Shown: piece after piece, positions 1 to 6,127 of the stretch
Layout of the letters: each line of letters opens with the position of its first letter
Position numbering within the stretch: the stretch's first letter is position 1
Assembly (NCBI GenBank): GCA_011682565.1
Contig: JAACEJ010000003.1
Coordinates: forward strand, 1-30,464
Direction: 5' to 3'
DNA: 30,464 nucleotides
From: Actinomycetota bacterium
GTDB taxonomy: Bacteria; Zhuqueibacterota; Zhuqueibacteria; Residuimicrobiales; Krinioviventaceae
Made by a program: the position numbers and the translations under genes
Notes under the pieces: model-generated
What the model was told of the DNA's origin: nothing
The model's input: the letters and a program-made list of their open reading frames with translations, nothing else
Databases searched by the model: none

Positions 1-43
1 CATCAAATCGCGATCTCACTTTTTTCACACTCGCATCCCAAAA

Positions 44-84
44 AACATGGTTAATTGTGGTTAACTCAACCATAACATGGTTTA
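44..84. promoter_or_regulatory. Phased TGGTT/AACCA half-site array upstream of the methyltransferase genes
   Basis: Four copies of the same five-base half-site are seen: TGGTT at 48-52, 58-62 and 78-82, and its reverse complement AACCA at 68-72. Each starts exactly 10 bases after the previous one, so all lie on one face of the helix. The middle pair forms a perfect hairpin or palindrome with a 5-base centre. The outer copies extend to AACATGGTT at 44-52 and 74-82. A weak -10-like TATATG lies at 87-92. This looks like a binding site for a dimeric or oligomeric regulator controlling the downstream late genes. The regulator is not identified. Confidence 0.55.
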
Positions 85-108
85 CTTATATGATTTAAAA
101 CAACTTTT

Positions 109-126
109 ACGGGGCTTAAAAAATGG
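109..126 (+). repeat. 18-bp translation-start repeat, copy 1
   Basis: ACGGGGCTTAAAAAATGG covers the ribosome-binding site and start codon of the adenine methyltransferase. The identical 18 bases occur at 17680-17697, at the start of the tail chaperone gene. The GGGG core lies 8 bases before the ATG, so both copies are plausible ribosome-binding sites. Identity across the AT-rich spacer as well suggests recent copying or selection for one expression level. Confidence 0.6.
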
Positions 127-662
127 GATTCCATAACGGAAACAAAGACGGCAATCATTACTGGTTGACTCCTCCAAATTTAATGCAAGAAATAGCCACA
201 GAATTTAAAATTGATTTTGATCCATGCCCAAACCCATTGCCAGACGACTTCGACGGGTTAACCTGTGAGTGGGGTAAATCAAGCTATTGCAACCCGCCTT
301 TTGGGTCAATTATCCATGAGGGGAAAAAGAAAGGGCCGACCGCATGGGCAAGAAAAGCAATCAAGGAATATGAAAAAGGTAAAAAAGTTGTGCTGGTCTA
401 CCCGATTGCAAAGTGGATACATATGCTTTTAAAGGTTGCCTCTGAGGTCAGGAACTTAGGCGATGTTAAATGGTGTGCGACTGAAGATGGGTCAACCGGC
501 CCTGGTATTGGTCAACATGTCGCGTGTTTTATCCTTGATCCTGGTCAGAATGACTCCATAATAGAAAAGGCTGAACAGTTGGTAAGGGGTGCAAAGTTTA
601 GCACATCAGGAGATAAGAGAGTTGCAAAGACTTTGATAATTAAAGCACTTAAAAACCAATAA
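123..662 (+). CDS. Phage DNA N-6-adenine methyltransferase (Dam-type)
   Basis: The 179-residue product fits the short phage Dam family (DNA_N-6-adenine-MTase). These enzymes transfer a methyl group from S-adenosylmethionine to adenine N6 in DNA. The N-terminal segment with WLTPP near residues 14-18 and FDPCP near 32-36 is typical. The catalytic motif NPPF sits at residues 57-60, in YCNPPFG. The length is normal for this family, which has one small domain and no large recognition domain. The ATG is preceded by ACGGGGCTT, a reasonable ribosome-binding site. It is followed after 8 bases by a cytosine methyltransferase gene, so two base modifications are made from one unit just before the packaging genes. 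A likely role is protection of phage DNA from host restriction; that role is inferred. Confidence 0.88.
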   Translation: MGFHNGNKDGNHYWLTPPNLMQEIATEFKIDFDPCPNPLPDDFDGLTCEWGKSSYCNPPFGSIIHEGKKKGPTAWARKAIKEYEKGKKVVLVYPIAKWIHMLLKVASEVRNLGDVKWCATEDGSTGPGIGQHVACFILDPGQNDSIIEKAEQLVRGAKFSTSGDKRVAKTLIIKALKNQ

Positions 663-670
663 AAACAAAT

Positions 671-2476
671 GTGGATAATCCCAAAAACAGAACAACTATG
701 AATGTATTGAGTTTATTTGATGGTATGGCCTGTGGTCTCACAGCATTGAAAAAATCTGGAATCAAGGTTGATAATTACTATGCATCTGAAATCGACAAAT
801 GGGCGATGAAGATTGCAGTAAAAAACCATCCCGAAGTCCAGCATATTGGTGATGTTGAAAAAATTTATGGTGGGGCTCTGGGACAAATTGGTTTATTTTT
901 AGCCGGTCCACCATGCCAAGGTTTTTCATGTTCCGGATCCCGACTTGATTTTGAAGATCCTCGATCGAAACTTTTTTTCAAAGCAATAGAAATTATCTGG
1001 GATGTCCAGAAAATAAATCCCGGGGTAAAATTCCTGATCGAAAATGTGTCCTCGATGAGAAAAGAAGTCCGGACCCAATTAACAGAGCTCCTTGAAGTTG
1101 AACCGATCGAAATCAATTCCAATCTGGTAAGCGCACAAAATCGAAACCGTCTTTACTGGACAAATTTACCAAGGCCCGGGCAGCCAAAAGATAAAGGAAT
1201 ATTTTTAAAAGATATTCTGGAACCTGAAGTTGATGACAAATACTATCTGCATGAAAATTCAATTTCAGGAAAGAGAGCATTGAAAAATTTAATTGATAGT
1301 TTGCGTTATGATTCTGAGAAATCCAGGACCATAACTTCTGCCGGTGCCCGAAAATTCTCAGGATCAAATTCAACCTGCTTAATCGTCCAAAATCCTCGAG
1401 GAAAAAACGCTGGGGGAATAAAAGCGATTGATGGGAAAACTCCCTCTCTATCTAGTTCATCATGGGTCAATAACAATCATCTGTTTGAAATTATTCGTAA
1501 GAATGGAGATGAAAAGACATTTATAAAAGTATCCAAAAAACTGACAAGGAAACCAGACCAGGCAAAAGCATCTTGTTTGACAGGTGGAGGAAAAGCGGCC
1601 GGTGATCATTCAGCAATGGATTTGATTCTGTACAATGATTTTTCTTTCAGAAGATTAACCCCAATAGAATGCGAACGACTTCAGACATTGACAAGCAATA
1701 GAAAACAGTGCATTATTGAGTTAGATAATATTAATTCAATAATGAGGTTTGAATGGTTTGCAGAAAATCTAAAAAACAATGCCCAGGATGCGGAAGAGAG
1801 ATGTCTCAAGTCGCTAAAAAATGTTGGGAATGCAGAAAAAATAGGGTTGAAAGAATTTGTCCAATATGTGGAAAACAGTATAAATCAAAAAAATCATCAA
1901 ACAAAAAAACATGTAGCGTTGAGTGCTCGTATAAATTTAGAGGATCTAGACAATCGGTTAGACTTAGTAAAGGGAATACAATTAAATGTATCATCTGTGG
2001 AAAAATCAAGAAAGTTCCGCCTTCAAAAAAAGATAGAAGATTTTGTTCTTACGCTTGCTGGAATACTCATGCACATGGAGAAAACTCAACAAATTGGAAG
2101 GGCGGAATTACGAATGAAAGAAATGACTTTTATTCAAAACCTGAATGGAAAGAATGTGTCAAAAGCATTTGGAAACGAGATAAAGCAACTTGCAGAGGAT
2201 GCGGAGAAAAATTCAACCACACTCAAAAAACTTTTGAAATACATCATATCAAATCCTTTGAATATGTTAAATATAGATCAATGTTATCTAACCTTGTTTT
2301 GTTATGTTATGAATGCCATAAATGGGTTCATTCCAGAAAAAACAAGCATAAAGATTTTATTAGAAATTGAGAGTGGGTACACATATGGCGTGTCAAATAC
2401 TCAGCGTTACAAGGCTTTGGGCAATGGCTGGACTGTTGACATAATCGCTCATATTTTGGCCGGGTTAAATGACTGA
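671..2476 (+). CDS. DNA cytosine-5 methyltransferase with a large internal insert
   Basis: A 601-residue C5-cytosine methyltransferase with all main motifs. Motif I is LSLFDGMACG near residues 13-22. The catalytic PPCQGFS of motif IV is near 80-86. ENV of motif VI is near 123-125, followed by QNRNRLYW of motif VIII, RRLTPIECERLQ of motif IX near 327-338, and ALGNGWTV of motif X near 583-590. About 228 residues lie between motifs IX and X, where relatives usually have about ten. Without them the enzyme would be about 373 residues, a normal size. The extra segment coincides with an HNH gene in another frame. The listed start is GTG; an ATG at 698 gives the more usual N terminus and may be the true start. 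The end overlaps the next gene by 8 bases. Whether the long protein is active is unknown. Confidence 0.88.
   Translation: MDNPKNRTTMNVLSLFDGMACGLTALKKSGIKVDNYYASEIDKWAMKIAVKNHPEVQHIGDVEKIYGGALGQIGLFLAGPPCQGFSCSGSRLDFEDPRSKLFFKAIEIIWDVQKINPGVKFLIENVSSMRKEVRTQLTELLEVEPIEINSNLVSAQNRNRLYWTNLPRPGQPKDKGIFLKDILEPEVDDKYYLHENSISGKRALKNLIDSLRYDSEKSRTITSAGARKFSGSNSTCLIVQNPRGKNAGGIKAIDGKTPSLSSSSWVNNNHLFEIIRKNGDEKTFIKVSKKLTRKPDQAKASCLTGGGKAAGDHSAMDLILYNDFSFRRLTPIECERLQTLTSNRKQCIIELDNINSIMRFEWFAENLKNNAQDAEERCLKSLKNVGNAEKIGLKEFVQYVENSINQKNHQTKKHVALSARINLEDLDNRLDLVKGIQLNVSSVEKSRKFRLQKKIEDFVLTLAGILMHMEKTQQIGRAELRMKEMTFIQNLNGKNVSKAFGNEIKQLAEDAEKNSTTLKKLLKYIISNPLNMLNIDQCYLTLFCYVMNAINGFIPEKTSIKILLEIESGYTYGVSNTQRYKALGNGWTVDIIAHILAGLND
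1691..2370 (+). mobile_element. Probable homing-type HNH insert inside the cytosine methyltransferase gene
   Basis: The segment between the motif IX codons (ending about 1690) and the motif X side, where SGYTYGVSNTQRYKALGNGW begins about 2370, has no counterpart in ordinary C5 methyltransferases. It is nearly filled by one HNH gene. The limits are estimates from protein motifs, so an error of 10-20 bases is likely. Only about 60 bases lie outside the HNH gene, too few for a self-splicing intron core. The host frame is kept open over about 226 codons with no stop. Confidence 0.65.
1753..2370 (+). CDS. HNH endonuclease with zinc ribbons, nested out of frame in the methyltransferase gene
   Basis: The 205-residue product is read in a different forward frame from the surrounding methyltransferase. 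Three zinc-ribbon-like cysteine quartets come first: C10/C13/C24/C27, C36/C39/C54/C58 and C79/C82/C98/C102. They are followed by NWKGG at 114-118, a sequence common in phage HNH homing enzymes. The HNH nuclease domain has C147/C150, H164-H165, N180, C185/C188 and H189. TGAGG at 1743-1747 lies 5 bases before the ATG, and a stop codon directly precedes the ATG in this frame, so the start is well placed. The protein should cut DNA, probably at a methyltransferase allele lacking the insert. The domain pattern shows this is the intended reading of these bases; the target is inferred. Confidence 0.88.
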   Translation: MVCRKSKKQCPGCGREMSQVAKKCWECRKNRVERICPICGKQYKSKKSSNKKTCSVECSYKFRGSRQSVRLSKGNTIKCIICGKIKKVPPSKKDRRFCSYACWNTHAHGENSTNWKGGITNERNDFYSKPEWKECVKSIWKRDKATCRGCGEKFNHTQKTFEIHHIKSFEYVKYRSMLSNLVLLCYECHKWVHSRKNKHKDFIRN

Positions 2477-3062
2477 AAAAGAACACTTCACCCAAAAAGA
2501 ATTCGCCGACCGTCTCGGGGTCTCAGCCGCTTCAATCTCAAAAGCCAGAAACCCCAAAAACGGCAAGCCCCCAACTCTTCAATACTGGAAGGAAACCGGC
2601 AAAATTTATATTGACGATCCCTTAACCCAAGCCTTCATCAAAAACCCAACCCGGCAAAGGCTCAAGGGTTCGGCAATAGTTCAGCCCAAAACAAACGGCG
2701 AAACAATAAGCCAAAGCGACATCATTACCCAGGCCATAGAGAAAAAAGCGATTGAAGAGGCATTATTAAAAGAGGAACAACGGAAACACAAACAGCTTAC
2801 TAATGCTATTCTCAGGGGCGAGTATGTCAAAATAGAATCGATCAACCAATCAATTATGATGTTTTTGGATAAAAAACTGAACACTGATAAGCGCTATTTT
2901 TCAGCCATATATGATGAGATTGTCAGAGAGACATTGGCCAAGGGCGAAAAGATCGAGGGGTTGAAACAGAAGTTTTTAAATGAGATGGAATTGGCAGCGG
3001 ATGAATCTAAAAATACTGTCTGCGATAAACTTGAAGAGATACAAACCGGTCAAGCTAAATAA
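2469..3062 (+). CDS. Putative terminase small subunit (Nu1-like, N-terminal HTH)
   Basis: A 197-residue protein starting with a helix-turn-helix, FTQKEFADRLGVSAASISKA at about residues 7-26. A KPPTLQYWKETGKIYIDDPL stretch resembles the winged-helix beginning of Nu1-like small terminases. The remaining two thirds are charged and helical, with KEEQRKHKQL near 97-106 suitable for oligomerisation. The gene overlaps the methyltransferase end by 8 bases and lies upstream of the large terminase, the usual place for the DNA-recognition subunit that binds the packaging site. Two small genes and a regulatory gap separate it from the large subunit, which is less usual. It could instead be a regulator; the packaging role rests on position and the HTH. 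Confidence 0.6.
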   Translation: MTEKEHFTQKEFADRLGVSAASISKARNPKNGKPPTLQYWKETGKIYIDDPLTQAFIKNPTRQRLKGSAIVQPKTNGETISQSDIITQAIEKKAIEEALLKEEQRKHKQLTNAILRGEYVKIESINQSIMMFLDKKLNTDKRYFSAIYDEIVRETLAKGEKIEGLKQKFLNEMELAADESKNTVCDKLEEIQTGQAK

Positions 3063-3228
3063 TTCACAGACCGTTAATTTCCAACATTTCCGGTTTTATA
3101 ATATACTCTGTCAAGAAATAAATAGTCAATAATAACAACTCAAAGTAAAATAATTAAATAAATACTTGACAGACTGTATTGATTTTGAGATGATTATTTA
3201 ACAGATCAGCAATAAAGCAGACTGTTAA
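3063..3228 (+). promoter_or_regulatory. Regulatory gap before the packaging genes: promoter-like box and CAGACYGT repeats
   Basis: This 166-base AT-rich gap has a perfect -35 box TTGACA at 3166-3171. The -10 region is weak: GATGAT at 3189-3194 with 17-base spacing. CAGACYGT occurs three times, at 3067-3074, 3170-3177 and 3218-3225; the second overlaps the -35 box. An inverted repeat sits at its right end. The arrangement suggests a promoter under a DNA-binding regulator. The 55-residue HTH gene just downstream is a possible candidate, which is inference. Confidence 0.45.
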
Positions 3229-3230
3229 AT
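3196..3230. repeat. Perfect 9-bp inverted repeat (ATTTAACAG / CTGTTAAAT)
   Basis: ATTTAACAG at 3196-3204 is the exact reverse complement of CTGTTAAAT at 3222-3230, with 17 bases between. The right arm covers the proposed ATG at 3229. It could be an operator with half-sites about two and a half helical turns apart, or an RNA hairpin that hides the start codon. Confidence 0.55.
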
Positions 3231-3456
3231 GAGATTAAAAATGACTAATTTAAATGGAATTGAAGAAAAAGTTTTTTATAACAACGATGAAAAACTTGGT
3301 TGTTCAGGTGAATTCACAATGAAGTCAATGATCGAAATGTATCGTGAAAATTCATGGGATGAATACGAAGGTGAAAACGGCACTATTTGTGAAATGACAG
3401 ATCAAGAAATCGTTAATCATGTTTTGAGTCTCGACGTTGAGGAAGTTAATGATTAA
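3229..3456 (+). CDS. Small acidic protein of unknown function
   Basis: A 75-residue, strongly acidic protein that I do not recognise. It contains a cluster near WDEYEGENG around residues 44-52 and ends in LDVEEVND. There is no signal peptide, membrane segment or clear motif. The start is uncertain: ATG at 3229 lies inside an inverted repeat and has a poor ribosome-binding site, whereas ATG at 3241 follows a weak GAGA. Its end overlaps the next small HTH gene by 8 bases, so the two are probably translated together. A small regulator or DNA mimic would be consistent with the charge, but nothing in the sequence proves it. Confidence 0.55.
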   Translation: MRLKMTNLNGIEEKVFYNNDEKLGCSGEFTMKSMIEMYRENSWDEYEGENGTICEMTDQEIVNHVLSLDVEEVND

Positions 3457-3616
3457 AAAAATAAAAACAGCTCTCGGTATAAAAACAAACCGGGAGCTTG
3501 CGGCCCTTCTTGAGGTTCATGAATCGCAGACAACCCGCTGGAACAAACACGGGTTTCATAAATCCACAGAGGCGCTTTTGAATCTGTTACTGGATCATGC
3601 GGAAAGCCTGAAATGA
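3449..3616 (+). CDS. Small helix-turn-helix protein (55 residues)
   Basis: A short gene read from ATG 3449 to TGA 3614-3616. The product is 55 residues. The segment TNRELAALLEVHESQTTRWN at 13-32 has the spacing of a helix-turn-helix of the CI/Cro kind. It is followed by a leucine-rich helix, TEALLNLLLDHAESL. It overlaps the preceding gene by 8 bases. Its stop codon overlaps the large terminase start as ATGA, so it is embedded in the operon by translational coupling on both sides. It is basic at the N terminus. It may bind the CAGACYGT sites upstream, or act as a packaging-site recognition protein. Both roles are inference. Confidence 0.7.
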   Translation: MIKKIKTALGIKTNRELAALLEVHESQTTRWNKHGFHKSTEALLNLLLDHAESLK

Positions 3617-5709
3617 CAGAACACTACCAGCCCCAATCAATCCAACCAGCGCAAAGTGACTTCCAAGTAATCGCAAACCTACTACGCCAAAGAGTAACTC
3701 GGCGCTCTGGTTTATCAATGGTGGATTTCGCCGGTACCGTTTCCGTAACTGCTGGGCCTCGGAAAGGTGAGCTCTTAAAACTGGAAAACGCCCCTTATTC
3801 CAGACGCCCTCTGGAACTAATGGATCCGTCAAGCATTATGCAACTTGTCGTTTTAATGTGGGCGAGTCAATCAATGAAGTCAATCAACGGCCAAATAGTT
3901 TCGGCCTATTACATTCAAGAGGTACCCAGCGAAGTCCTTTACGCAATGGCGGATCTCGCAGGGATGCGAAAAACCATGAACCGGCGTATCGTTCCAATGC
4001 TTGAATGTATCGGTGTTGAGTTCGTGACATCCACAGAAACAAAAAATTCAAGGCGAACCGGCGACACCACGTTTTCAAAAGAGGGAAACGGTTTTAACTT
4101 TGACGGTATCACGGCCAATAGTTCAGCGGCGTTGGCCTCGGAAACAAAACGCCTATTCATTGCCGATGAGCTCGGGAACTGGAAAGTAGAAATCGGCAAC
4201 CAGGGAAATCCATTTTATCAGGGATGGGCGCGTTTAAAGGCTTGGCTTGATGAGAAGAAATGTTTGGTGCCGTCAACACCGGGCGATGAGGGGTCGTGTA
4301 TGGTTGAGCATCTTTACTTGACAGGCACCCAGGAACATTGGGACGTCCCGTGTCCTTTATGCGGGACACACCAAACGCTTGAAGTCAGAAACAAAGACGG
4401 ATACGGGCTTGTATGGGATGTTAAGAAAGGGAGAATCAAGGAAAAATCGATTGTCTATGTCTGTTTAAAGTGTGCCCGGTCCTTCACAGAAAAAAATAAA
4501 TTCGCAATCCAGCAAGATGGATACTGGGAACAACCTCCGGACGTCGAACCAATCAGCCGCTATGTAGCTAGTTTTGGCCTTCACAGCATTAACTCAATGT
4601 TTGAATCCTGGCTTGAAATTGCCTCAGCATATGAGAAAGGCTTAGAAGATCCCATAGCAAAAAAGTATTATGATAACCACGTAGCAGGCAAACCTCACCG
4701 TCAAACCGGCGCAAAGATCAACACATTAGAAGTCATTAAAAATAATAGAGGCGACTACCAGCAGGGAACCGTACCAGATGGGGTCTGTTACCTCATTTTA
4801 GGCGCAGACGTTCAGCGGGGCTCTGATAAATGGCAGGAATTCAGCGAAATCGAATTGCAGGATGTCATTGTAAAAACCCTGGCGGCGGACAAAAAGAACG
4901 AGGAAAATACCGCCTGGGATATGAAATTCCCGCGCATAGAGTTTGAAGTCCTGGGAATCGGACCCGCTTATCGTTCATGGTCAATTGATTATCAAGTCAT
5001 TTATGGGAAAACAGACCTGGCCTTTGCCGGTGCCTTTGAAAAATTTTATCAATGGGGTGAGTCCCTTATTCATAAAAATGGAAAGTTCGGATATAAACGA
5101 GAAAAAGACGGTCGGCTCTTTAACATCAATATGCTGTTTATCGATTCCGGTCATGCAACATCAACAGTTTACGATTTCACCCAGCGCTGGCGTTTTACAT
5201 TTCCATGCAAGGGAGACCGTGAAGTCGTAATCGCCAAAAAAGACGCGCATCTTCATAACTCCAATTTTGTACCCTGGAAGAGATCGAAAGTTCATAACGG
5301 GATGGTGGATCTGTATACGCTATCGACAAAGTTCTACACAACCCAGCTTTACCAGCGCTTAAAAGTAAAAAGATCAACCGATGACGTTCAATGGGCAGCT
5401 TTCCAGGACTTTCCTAAACAATACCCGGCGAAATACTTTGAAATGCTTACTGTTGAAGAGCTGAAAAAAGACGGTGGATATGATGCAAGGGGAAAACCGA
5501 ACGAATCAGGAGCTTGCAGGCGTTATGCCTTCACCGCCGCCGACGTCTACCTTTCTCAACAGGTCGAAATCCACCGCGCACGGGCGAAGGATGAAAAAAA
5601 ATACACCGATTTACAGATTGAAAACACTATTAATTCCAGGTGGGTAATTGAATACATGGCAAAACTTGCCAAGATTGACCCACGGTTTTTAATTACTAAG
5701 GGAAAATGA
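3613..5709 (+). CDS. Terminase large subunit, lambda gpA family
   Basis: A 698-residue terminase of the GpA family, which cuts concatemeric DNA and drives it into the procapsid using ATP. The N-terminal ATPase part has a degenerate Walker A at about 82-90 (MWASQSMKS), which is normal for gpA relatives, and a Walker B with LFIADELG at 181-188. A zinc-finger-like pair CPLC at 247-250 and CLKC at 284-287 lies between the ATPase and nuclease. The C-terminal nuclease has acidic motifs LGADVQRG near 397-403, FIDSGHAT and AADVYLSQ near the end. The length is in the usual 640-700 range. The start codon overlaps the HTH gene stop. It is the first gene of the structural block. Confidence 0.93.
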   Translation: MTEHYQPQSIQPAQSDFQVIANLLRQRVTRRSGLSMVDFAGTVSVTAGPRKGELLKLENAPYSRRPLELMDPSSIMQLVVLMWASQSMKSINGQIVSAYYIQEVPSEVLYAMADLAGMRKTMNRRIVPMLECIGVEFVTSTETKNSRRTGDTTFSKEGNGFNFDGITANSSAALASETKRLFIADELGNWKVEIGNQGNPFYQGWARLKAWLDEKKCLVPSTPGDEGSCMVEHLYLTGTQEHWDVPCPLCGTHQTLEVRNKDGYGLVWDVKKGRIKEKSIVYVCLKCARSFTEKNKFAIQQDGYWEQPPDVEPISRYVASFGLHSINSMFESWLEIASAYEKGLEDPIAKKYYDNHVAGKPHRQTGAKINTLEVIKNNRGDYQQGTVPDGVCYLILGADVQRGSDKWQEFSEIELQDVIVKTLAADKKNEENTAWDMKFPRIEFEVLGIGPAYRSWSIDYQVIYGKTDLAFAGAFEKFYQWGESLIHKNGKFGYKREKDGRLFNINMLFIDSGHATSTVYDFTQRWRFTFPCKGDREVVIAKKDAHLHNSNFVPWKRSKVHNGMVDLYTLSTKFYTTQLYQRLKVKRSTDDVQWAAFQDFPKQYPAKYFEMLTVEELKKDGGYDARGKPNESGACRRYAFTAADVYLSQQVEIHRARAKDEKKYTDLQIENTINSRWVIEYMAKLAKIDPRFLITKGK

Positions 5710-5801
5710 ACCGGAATATTTTAAAATTGCAGAGAAGCGAATTAGACTCGCGGAACATCAACTAAGTTTTTAACCGCAAAAACCGCACAAAAAATAAACA
5801 T

Positions 5802-5827
5802 TTGACAAATCAAATAGTGTGCCATAA
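5802..5827 (+). promoter_or_regulatory. Repeated promoter-like element, copy 1
   Basis: A 26-base element starting TTGACAAATCAAA and ending GTGTGCCATAA. It recurs with one difference at 8933-8958. It has a perfect TTGACA -35 box. The -10 could be CATAAT at 15 bases spacing or TAATAT at 17. The gpW-position gene starts at 5837, only 9 bases after the element, with no obvious ribosome-binding site, so a short leader is expected. Just upstream, AACCGCA occurs twice in the terminase-gpW gap at about 5772-5788. Confidence 0.65.
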
Positions 5828-5836
5828 TATTGATTT

Positions 5837-6127
5837 ATGGCTTCCCCTTGTTTGACATCTACACGCAAAGCACAAATTGAAACCCGGATTGCAGAATATG
5901 AAGCGCGCAAAGCGTTGGCTGATACTTACTACGCCCAAATTCTGGCCGGTGAAGGAATAGAAAGCGGTAAATTCGACAGCGGCGAGGCAATGTCCTGGTG
6001 GAAATATACCGACCCCTCTCAATTTCTTATAAAAGTAATATCCCCAATCGATCAATACCTTGACTATCTCCGAAATCAGCTGAACGGAACCGGCATTGTC
6101 CGCCTTAATTTATCAAGGGGGAGGTGA
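5837..6127 (+). CDS. Small head protein at the gpW position
   Basis: A 96-residue protein between the large terminase and the portal, the place of gpW (head completion) in lambda-like genomes. An N-terminal helix (STRKAQIETRIAEYEARKALADTYYAQIL) is followed by a WWKYTDPSQF segment and a C-terminal helix (SPIDQYLDYLRNQL) ending in RLNLSRGR. Size and layout resemble gpW or DUF6148-like proteins, but identity cannot be settled by eye. The gene follows the repeated promoter-like element directly. Its stop overlaps the portal start. The expected role is stabilising packaged DNA at the portal vertex. Confidence 0.6.
   Translation: MASPCLTSTRKAQIETRIAEYEARKALADTYYAQILAGEGIESGKFDSGEAMSWWKYTDPSQFLIKVISPIDQYLDYLRNQLNGTGIVRLNLSRGR

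Noticed and set aside
1691..2370. Group I intron or intein in the cytosine methyltransferase
   Set aside because: Only about 60 bases lie outside the HNH gene, too little for a ribozyme core, and the HNH is not in the methyltransferase frame, so it cannot be an intein endonuclease.
4943..5230. Overlapping plus-strand gene inside the large terminase
   Set aside because: It has no ribosome-binding site or recognisable domain, and the terminase nuclease motifs explain these bases.
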